Assembly: GCA_016934395.1 (NCBI GenBank)
Contig: JAFGSZ010000061.1
Location: 1 to 64,000, forward strand
DNA length: 64,000 bases
Reading direction: 5' to 3'
Origin: Bacteroidales bacterium
GTDB taxonomy: Bacteria > Bacteroidota > Bacteroidia > Bacteroidales > UBA10428
Shown: piece by piece, positions 57,909 through 64,000 of the stretch
Layout: every line of letters begins with the position of its first letter
How positions within the stretch are numbered: the stretch's first letter is position 1
Notes under the pieces: model-generated
The model's input: the letters and a program-made list of their open reading frames with translations, nothing else
Told to the model about the DNA's origin: nothing
Database searches by the model: none
Program-made: the position numbers and the translations under genes

Positions 57909-60053
57909 TCATTTAGGATATGAAATCCTTACATGATATATGTTTCTTAACCTTTTCTTAAACACCTCTTTTATTGTTGTTATTTCTTTAAATGTAATAT
58001 TGGCATTATTAAACTGTTCTTCTTTTTGTTGTTTATCAATAATTGAGTCGATAAGTTCCTCCAACACAACATCATTAATATGCGTAAGACTTCTGGAAGC
58101 CGCTTCTACTGCATCTGCCATCATCAGAATAGCCATTTCCTTAGTTATTGGTGTGGGACCGGGATATGAAAATCTATTTACATCTACATCTTCCTCAGGA
58201 TACTTTTTAATATACGATTTATAAAAATATTGTACCGTGGTGGTACCGTGATGTGTTTTTATAAAATCGATAATTTGTTCAGGTAAATTATGTTTTTTCG
58301 CCATTTCAACTCCTTTGCTTACATGACTGATTATTTTATCTGCGCTTTCTTCAAATTCAAGATTATCATGTGGATTCACACCCGACGTTTGATTTTCAAT
58401 AAAATAAATCGGATCTACCATTTTACCAATATCATGATATAATGCACCTGCCCTGATTAATAAGGCATTTCCTCCTAACCTGTAGGCGGCATCTTCTGCC
58501 AGATTAGCCACCTGCATAGAATGCTGGAAGGTTCCCGGGGCAATTTCAGATAATTTCCTTAATAGCAGTTGATTAGTATCCGAAAGCTCCATTAATGTTG
58601 CATCGCTTAAAAAGCCAAAACTTTTTTCAAAAACATAAATTAACGGATAAGATATAAGTATTAATATTCCATTAATACCAAACCATGCAAAATTTTGCAA
58701 TTCAATGCCAGACACTTTTCCTTCCTGAACGATCGCCATTCCAAAGTACACTACCGAATAACTTAATACAATTAAAAAAGCTGAAATAATTAACCTTGAT
58801 CTTCGGTATAAACTGGTAAGACTGAATATTGCCACCATACCGGCCAGAATATTCAGCAAGACAAATTCAAAACTGTTGGGCACAAAAAAACTTACAAGAA
58901 GCATGGTAATTACATGAATAAACAGGGCAATCCTCTCGTCGTAAAAAGTCCTCAATATAATGGGAAGTATCGCAAACGGAATTACATAAAAACTTATAAG
59001 GCTTAGTTTTTTTGTGATACTGGCTACAAAAATAATCAAGACAACCATTAACAATATAAAAAGGATTTTTAATTTGTCTTTTAATATCTCCGGGCGGAAA
59101 TTGCTAAAAAATAAATATATAAGCAACAGCGCCACAAGGGTTATAACCAGATTTCCAACATTTAGTGAAAATGTATTTATATAGCCTAGTTTAAGCTCAT
59201 ATTCTGTTTTTAGCGACTCCAGTATTCTGAATTTCTCAGGTGTAATAATATCTCCTTTTGAAACGATAAGCTGTCCTTCCTGCATCATTCCCTGGTATAG
59301 CGAAATTTCTTCCATAAGGTTTGTCTTTACCTTATTGGAAGTTTCCTCGTCGTAAACAATATTTACCACCAGAAATTTATTAATATCAAAAGCATCAATA
59401 AAATCTTTATACCGTCGCAACAACCGTGAATTTTTTGACTTTAATAGTTGGGCTATCTGCAGATTAATCGTTTCATAGGCGCTTTTAGGTGTATACAGAT
59501 CATCAATATTATATTCCTCCGCAATATTACCTTTAACAATAATTATTGACGTTAATTCTTTACCTGTATTATCATAATAGGTATTCAGGTCGATAATTCC
59601 TTTTAAATAAACCTTTTCCAGAAGGGAGTCAATTGCGTTTTGCAGATCGGCCTGAAGCTTCCGTAAATTTTCATATTGGGCGTTTTCGAAGTATAACGTA
59701 TCATTTGCTATATTAAATTTTCGCAGCGAATAATCAAGCCATTGCTGGTTGAACTGCGCATTTAAAGCCACCCGTTGTTCGGGTATCTGATAAGCATCGA
59801 AAGAAAAGTAGGGCAAAAAGTTATTTAAAATAGAATCCCGCTCGAATTGAAGTACAGCATCTGATTTATATATAGGAAAATCGAATGGAGCCTGTATATC
59901 ATCATGCATCCAGGGGCTGTTCTTTTTGAATTCGTATCGGAATTTTCCTTCATGAGGAAAAAGATACATAATAATTATGGCGCTTATTATAAAAAAGGAC
60001 CATACAGTAATATTCGGTAAATTCGCACGAATTTTTTCAAAAAATTTACTCAT
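57909..60053 (-). CDS. 7TM-HD c-di-AMP phosphodiesterase, PgpH-like
   Basis: This is a 714-residue inner-membrane protein. An N-terminal helix, a ~240-residue extracellular 7TMR-HDED domain (about 40-285), seven membrane helices (about 295-490) and a C-terminal HD domain (about 505-714) are in the PgpH order. The HD motif is Leu-Tyr-His-Asp-Ile-Gly-Lys-Met, with His-Gly-Thr-Thr and Ala-Asp-Ala-Val-Glu-Ala downstream. It should degrade cyclic di-AMP to pApA and help control potassium and cell-wall state. The symbol pgpH would be by homology only. The gene is convergent with lolA. Confidence 0.9.
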   Translation of the reverse strand: MSKFFEKIRANLPNITVWSFFIISAIIIMYLFPHEGKFRYEFKKNSPWMHDDIQAPFDFPIYKSDAVLQFERDSILNNFLPYFSFDAYQIPEQRVALNAQFNQQWLDYSLRKFNIANDTLYFENAQYENLRKLQADLQNAIDSLLEKVYLKGIIDLNTYYDNTGKELTSIIIVKGNIAEEYNIDDLYTPKSAYETINLQIAQLLKSKNSRLLRRYKDFIDAFDINKFLVVNIVYDEETSNKVKTNLMEEISLYQGMMQEGQLIVSKGDIITPEKFRILESLKTEYELKLGYINTFSLNVGNLVITLVALLLIYLFFSNFRPEILKDKLKILFILLMVVLIIFVASITKKLSLISFYVIPFAILPIILRTFYDERIALFIHVITMLLVSFFVPNSFEFVLLNILAGMVAIFSLTSLYRRSRLIISAFLIVLSYSVVYFGMAIVQEGKVSGIELQNFAWFGINGILILISYPLIYVFEKSFGFLSDATLMELSDTNQLLLRKLSEIAPGTFQHSMQVANLAEDAAYRLGGNALLIRAGALYHDIGKMVDPIYFIENQTSGVNPHDNLEFEESADKIISHVSKGVEMAKKHNLPEQIIDFIKTHHGTTTVQYFYKSYIKKYPEEDVDVNRFSYPGPTPITKEMAILMMADAVEAASRSLTHINDVVLEELIDSIIDKQQKEEQFNNANITFKEITTIKEVFKKRLRNIYHVRISYPK

Positions 60054-60184
60054 ATTGAAGTGTAATTAATAAAAAGATAAATTTATTAATTTTATCTTTC
60101 TCTACTTTTAAAACCTTTTCGATATTTTTGTTTTATCACGTAAGTTAACAACACGAACTATCACTTGTTCAAATTTCAGCAGCT

Positions 60185-60967
60185 ATGAATTATGGCATAT
60201 CAATGCTGGCCCTCATTCCCCTTCGGGCACAACCCGATGAGACATCTGAAATGACCAGCCAGATTCTCTTTGGAGAACCCTTTGAAATACTTAAAGAAAC
60301 TGAAAACTGGGTTCATGTAAAATTAAAATTTGATCAATATACAGGCTGGATCGATAAAAAAATGTGTGCCTATATTCAACCAGCTACTTATTTAGCTATG
60401 GTACTAAAAAGTTCTTTTGTAATGAATACAAAATTCAATACAGCACATAACAAAGTAGATGGCAGCATACATTTAAGTATCGGTAGCATCCTGCCTTTTT
60501 ACAATAATAAAAATCATTCGTTTTGCATTGAAGATAAGGATTTTATTTTAGAAAATCCGATTATGGAACAAAACAAGCCATTTACAGAATCGGTAATTCA
60601 GACCGCCAGAATTTTTCTTAACTCACCCTATCTTTGGGGCGGCAAATCACCAATGGGAATTGACTGCTCAGGACTTACTCAAATTGTTTACCTTCTGCAT
60701 AATATAATTTTACCGCGAGATGCTAAAGACCAGGTAAACAAGGGAATTGAAATACGCGAATTAAGTGAAGTGAAACCCGGAGATCTTGCATTTTTTGAAA
60801 ATTCCGGTGGCGAAATTATTCATGTTGGAATTTTAATTAATGCTTCTCAAATTATCCATGCATCGGGTAAAGTTAAGATTGAAAACTTTGACAGTAGCGG
60901 AATAGTAAATCAACTTACAGGGAAATATTCCCATAAATTAAGTGCCATTAAACGAATTTATTATTGA
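60185..60967 (+). CDS. C40 (NlpC/P60) peptidase with SH3 domains
   Basis: This is a 260-residue protein with two bacterial SH3-like domains (about 5-60 and 70-115) and a C-terminal NlpC/P60 domain. The catalytic Cys161 lies in Ile-Asp-Cys-Ser-Gly-Leu, with His213 (Ile-His-Val-Gly) and His225 as the other polar residues. It should cleave cell-wall peptides. No signal peptide is seen, so it may act on recycled muropeptides in the cytoplasm like YkfC relatives of Bacteroidota. It converges with cysN across 10 bases. Confidence 0.9.
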   Translation: MNYGISMLALIPLRAQPDETSEMTSQILFGEPFEILKETENWVHVKLKFDQYTGWIDKKMCAYIQPATYLAMVLKSSFVMNTKFNTAHNKVDGSIHLSIGSILPFYNNKNHSFCIEDKDFILENPIMEQNKPFTESVIQTARIFLNSPYLWGGKSPMGIDCSGLTQIVYLLHNIILPRDAKDQVNKGIEIRELSEVKPGDLAFFENSGGEIIHVGILINASQIIHASGKVKIENFDSSGIVNQLTGKYSHKLSAIKRIYY

Positions 60968-60977
60968 ATAGCAGATA

Positions 60978-62258
60978 TTACAGAATCATACCTGCACACA
61001 CGGTTTCATTGGTTGCTTCGTCAATTAAAATCACGCTGCCGGTTATCCTATTCCGCTGATATGAATCGAAAAACAGGGGTTGGGTAGTTTTCAGGCTAAC
61101 CTGACCAATCTCGTTAAGTCCCATATTTTTATCATCAGTAATTTTATCAAGGGTATTGATATTAACCTTATAATCCAATGATTTAATTATGCACCGCAGA
61201 TCTTTGGTTGTGTGTTTTATACCGTATTTACCTCCCACAATCATTGGCTTTTCATTCAGCCAGCAAGCCATTATCCGGATATCCTGACTTATGGTGGGTT
61301 CATTATCAACCGCAACAATCATATCGCCCCTGCTGATATCAATATCGTCTTCAAGGGTAATTGTCACTGATTGTGGAGCAAATGCCCTGTCGAATTGTTT
61401 CTTCATGGATTCAATAGATTTAATCCTGGATTGCAACCCTGAGGGCAATATTTTAATTGCATTACCGGGTTTAATCACACCTCCGGCTACCCTTCCGGCA
61501 TACCCCCTGAAATCATGATATTCATCGGATTGGGGACGGATAACATACTGAACCGGGAAACGCAGATCGGTTGTATTACGATCGTTTGTAATTTCAATGG
61601 TTTCAAGAACATTCAGCAATGGCTTTCCCTGGTACCAGTTCATATTCTTAGATTCGTCAACAACGTTATCCCCTTTAAGGGCGCTTATAGGAATGAACCT
61701 GACATCCTTGATTGTTAACTTATTCGAAATCTTCAGAAAATCCGATTTTATTTTATCAAAAACCTCCTGTTTAAAATCCACCAGGTCCATTTTGTTTACA
61801 CAAACTAAAATATGGGGAATCTGAAGAAGGTGGGCAATAAAAGCATGACGTATAGTTTGTTCAAGTACGCCGTTTCTCGCATCGATAAGAATTATTGCAG
61901 CATTTGCCGTTGAAGCTCCGGTAACCATATTGCGTGTATACTGAATATGTCCCGGTGTATCGGCAATAATAAATTTGCGTTTGGGAGTGGCAAAATACCG
62001 GTATGCCACATCAATGGTAATCCCTTGTTCCCGTTCAGCCCGCAAACCGTCAGTTAATAAAGCCAGGTTAACATATTCATCACCCTTATTGATACTGGCA
62101 CGTTCGATAGCCTCCATCTGGTCCTCAAAAATAGCCTTACTATCATAAAGCAACCGGCCTATAAGCGTGCTTTTGCCATCATCAACACTACCTGCAGTAG
62201 TAAAACGCAGAAGCTGCATATCTAAGTAACCGGATTGTTTATCTTTAAAATCTGACAT
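60978..62258 (-). CDS. cysN: Sulfate adenylyltransferase GTPase subunit
   Basis: This is a 426-residue EF-Tu-like GTPase. It has the P-loop Gly-Ser-Val-Asp-Asp-Gly-Lys-Ser (23-30), Asp-Thr-Pro-Gly-His and Asn-Lys-Met-Asp. GTP hydrolysis drives APS formation by CysD. The protein ends after the beta-barrels and is not fused to CysC. It is the third gene of cysC-cysD-cysN, 27 bases after cysD. It is somewhat shorter than the 475-residue Escherichia coli protein but keeps all G motifs. Confidence 0.93.
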   Translation of the reverse strand: MSDFKDKQSGYLDMQLLRFTTAGSVDDGKSTLIGRLLYDSKAIFEDQMEAIERASINKGDEYVNLALLTDGLRAEREQGITIDVAYRYFATPKRKFIIADTPGHIQYTRNMVTGASTANAAIILIDARNGVLEQTIRHAFIAHLLQIPHILVCVNKMDLVDFKQEVFDKIKSDFLKISNKLTIKDVRFIPISALKGDNVVDESKNMNWYQGKPLLNVLETIEITNDRNTTDLRFPVQYVIRPQSDEYHDFRGYAGRVAGGVIKPGNAIKILPSGLQSRIKSIESMKKQFDRAFAPQSVTITLEDDIDISRGDMIVAVDNEPTISQDIRIMACWLNEKPMIVGGKYGIKHTTKDLRCIIKSLDYKVNINTLDKITDDKNMGLNEIGQVSLKTTQPLFFDSYQRNRITGSVILIDEATNETVCAGMIL

Positions 62259-62285
62259 GAATGTAATACGATTTAATGTTAACTA

Positions 62286-63191
62286 TTAGAAGTATCCTTC
62301 TTTTTTCCTGTCTTCCATGGCTGCTTCGCTTCTTTTATCATCAGCCCTACCACCCCTTTCGGTAGTTCTGGTGGCAGCCACTTCCAAAATAATATCCTCG
62401 AGTGAATTGGCTGTGGAAAGGGTTAGTCCCGTGCATGTAATATCACCAATTGTGCGGCATCTTACATCTTTTATTTCAGGTTTTTCACTATCCCGAAGGC
62501 TCATAAACGGAGCGGTGGCAAGCCAAACTCCATTTCGGTTAAAAACCTCCCGCTTGTGTGTGAAATACAGATCGGGAATCTCAACATCTTCCATATAAAT
62601 ATATTGCCAAACATCCATTTCGGTCCAGTTACTTATTGGAAAAACCCTGAAATGCTCACCCATCCGCTTTTTCCCGTTAAAGATATTCCAAAGTTCAGGT
62701 CGTTGATTTTTAGGATCCCATTGTCCAAACTCATCCCTGTGTGAGAAAAAACGTTCTTTCGCTCTGGCTTTCTCTTCGTCTCTCCTGCCCCCGCCCATGG
62801 CGGCATCAAATTTAAACTCTTCGATAGCATCAAGCAGGGTAACCGTTTGCAATAAATTTCTGCTGGCATCATATCCGGTTTCTTCTGCGCTTTTACCCTG
62901 ATCAATAGAATCCTGAACAAATCTTACAATACACCTTCCACCGGTTTTTTCCATCAGGTTATCCCTGAAATCAAGTGTTTCCTGAAAATTATGCCCTGTA
63001 TCGATATGTAACAACGGAAAAGGAACCTTGGCAGGCCAGAATGCTTTGCGGGCAAGATAATACATGATAATCGAATCTTTTCCTCCTGAGAACAACATAG
63101 TGGGACGCTCAAATTGCGCTGCAACCTCACGAATAACATAAATAGATTCAGCTTCCAGTTCCCTCAAATGATTGATATAATATTTATCCAT
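62286..63191 (-). CDS. cysD: Sulfate adenylyltransferase catalytic subunit
   Basis: This is a 301-residue PP-loop ATP sulfurylase that makes adenosine 5'-phosphosulfate from sulfate and ATP. Ser-Gly-Gly-Lys-Asp-Ser is at 35-40, and His-Ile-Asp-Thr-Gly-His-Asn-Phe, Gly-Gly-Gly-Arg-Arg-Asp-Glu-Glu and Arg-Gly-Gly-Arg-Ala-Asp-Asp are conserved. It overlaps no gene and begins 3 bases after cysC, so the operon is tight. Confidence 0.95.
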   Translation of the reverse strand: MDKYYINHLRELEAESIYVIREVAAQFERPTMLFSGGKDSIIMYYLARKAFWPAKVPFPLLHIDTGHNFQETLDFRDNLMEKTGGRCIVRFVQDSIDQGKSAEETGYDASRNLLQTVTLLDAIEEFKFDAAMGGGRRDEEKARAKERFFSHRDEFGQWDPKNQRPELWNIFNGKKRMGEHFRVFPISNWTEMDVWQYIYMEDVEIPDLYFTHKREVFNRNGVWLATAPFMSLRDSEKPEIKDVRCRTIGDITCTGLTLSTANSLEDIILEVAATRTTERGGRADDKRSEAAMEDRKKEGYF

Positions 63192-63194
63192 ATT

Positions 63195-63806
63195 TTATTG
63201 TTTGTATTCTATCCGTGGTAACACGAATTTAAATAATTGTTCTACACATTCATCAATTCCGTATTGATCGGTATTTAGCTCAATATCCGGATGTTCGGGA
63301 GGTTCAAAAGGTGAATCGATTCCTGTAAAATCTTTAATTATACCCTGTCTTGCCTTTCGATATAATCCTTTAACATCCCGTGCTTCACATACTTCAATCG
63401 GGGCATTTACATAAACCTCTATAAAATCTTCCTCACCAACAATACGCTTTACTCTTTCCCTGATGGCGCTTGTGGGGCTGATAAACGAATTAATAACTAT
63501 TATTCCGCAATTAAGAAATAGTTTTGATACCTCTGCTATTCTTCGCAGGTTTTCCAACCTGTCTGCTTCACTAAATCCAAGGTTAAAATTAAGCCCTGTT
63601 CGTATATTATCACCATCAATAACCTGGGTTAAATATCCGTTATCAAAAAGAATCTTTTCCAGTCCGGCTGCAAGAGTGGATTTTCCGGCACCCGAAAGCC
63701 CCGACATCCATAAAACCTTAGCCTTTTGTTTTAATAATTTTTCTTTATTGTCCCGAAGCAAAATCCAGTTAAAAACCGGGTAAATATTCTTGTTATTCCC
63801 CTTCAT
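63195..63806 (-). CDS. cysC: Adenylylsulfate kinase
   Basis: This is a 203-residue APS kinase. Walker A is Gly-Leu-Ser-Gly-Ala-Gly-Lys-Ser (36-43), with Asp-Gly-Asp-Asn-Ile-Arg near 64-69 and Phe-Ile-Ser-Pro near 107-110. It phosphorylates APS to PAPS. It is the first gene of the sulfate-activation operon. Sulfated polysaccharide or sulfatase-linked metabolism is possible, but the cysH/cysJI genes that would tell assimilation from sulfation are outside the window. Confidence 0.95.
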   Translation of the reverse strand: MKGNNKNIYPVFNWILLRDNKEKLLKQKAKVLWMSGLSGAGKSTLAAGLEKILFDNGYLTQVIDGDNIRTGLNFNLGFSEADRLENLRRIAEVSKLFLNCGIIVINSFISPTSAIRERVKRIVGEEDFIEVYVNAPIEVCEARDVKGLYRKARQGIIKDFTGIDSPFEPPEHPDIELNTDQYGIDECVEQLFKFVLPRIEYKQ

Positions 63807-63914
63807 CAGGATTTATTTGAAAATTGCAAAGATAATAAATAACTACAATTAACCTTAACAGAAAATTACTACAATACAATGTGTGTTAACAGTCTGTGAG
63901 TTACGTAATATTTA

Positions 63915-64000
63915 TCAGCGTTTTACCAGCTTTTCAGAATAAGAATTTTTATCAGTGTAAATCTTAAGTATATAATCACCTTTAGGTAAATTTTCAATTT
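63915..64000 (-). CDS. 3' end of a T9SS-secreted protein (cut by window edge)
   Basis: The last 86 bases encode, on the minus strand, the final 28 residues of a protein cut at its 5' side by the window edge. The residues Asn-Leu-Pro-Lys-Gly-Asp-Tyr-Ile-Leu-Lys-Ile then Glu-Lys-Leu-Val-Lys-Arg before a TGA stop match the end of a type A T9SS sorting domain. The secreted enzyme or adhesin itself lies outside. It is 108 bases before cysC on the same strand. Confidence 0.7.
   Translation of the reverse strand, partial: IENLPKGDYILKIYTDKNSYSEKLVKR

Overview
The window looks like chromosomal DNA from a member of the Bacteroidota, most likely a marine or sediment Bacteroidales/Marinilabiliales (Prolixibacteraceae-like) polysaccharide degrader. 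The reasons are AT-rich intergenic DNA, start codons with little or no Shine-Dalgarno sequence, two type IX secretion (T9SS) C-terminal sorting domains, many signal peptides and lipoproteins, families typical of the phylum (GH95, GH97, GH3 with PA14, DUF2764-type V-ATPase, FtsK next to LolA), and a few TAnnTTTG-like promoter boxes. The genus assignment is inference.

Layout. 1-11.6 kb is an accessory region with all genes on the minus strand. It holds an Abi-like membrane protein, a GH3-GH97-GH95 glycosidase run, an orphan SAM methyltransferase and a CE1-type esterase. These are separated by four diverged copies of one intergenic repeat, and an imperfect palindrome follows the Abi-like gene. 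The enzymes fit side-chain removal from a complex glucuronoarabinoxylan, but no SusC/SusD or regulator is present. 11.6-18.6 kb is housekeeping: 5'-nucleotidase, 2H phosphoesterase, YdeI-like protein, MazG, SAM hydrolase, PhoH and PurC. 18.6-24.8 kb is a second carbohydrate region: GH26 mannanase lipoprotein, secreted PL9 pectate lyase with a T9SS tail, CE2-like and sialate-O-acetylesterase-like esterases. 24.9-32.1 kb has a beta-CASP nuclease, a secreted GyrI-like protein, an MFS exporter, a coiled-coil protein, a triple-LysM/periplasmic-binding fusion and a membrane-anchored degenerate receiver.

32.3-36.9 kb carries pgl and zwf (overlapping as TAATG) and an SLC12-like transporter. 37-43 kb carries an ankyrin/beta-barrel-like protein overlapping a lipoprotein gene, a LysE exporter, a SiaC-like protein, two unknown secreted proteins, a TtcA-like thiolase, a 55-residue lipoprotein and an HMA-domain lipoprotein. 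43.3-51 kb is a complete V/A-type ATPase operon (E, DUF2764, A, B, D, I, K) whose K subunit keeps the ligand set of the Enterococcus sodium pump.

51-64 kb is mostly core: DUF456, CAP protein, RRM protein, argF, a lipoprotein, ftsK-lolA, a PgpH-like 7TM-HD phosphodiesterase, an NlpC/P60 peptidase and the sulfate-activation operon cysC-cysD-cysN. The right edge cuts a minus-strand gene ending in a T9SS sorting domain. No rRNA, tRNA, CRISPR array or intact insertion sequence was seen.
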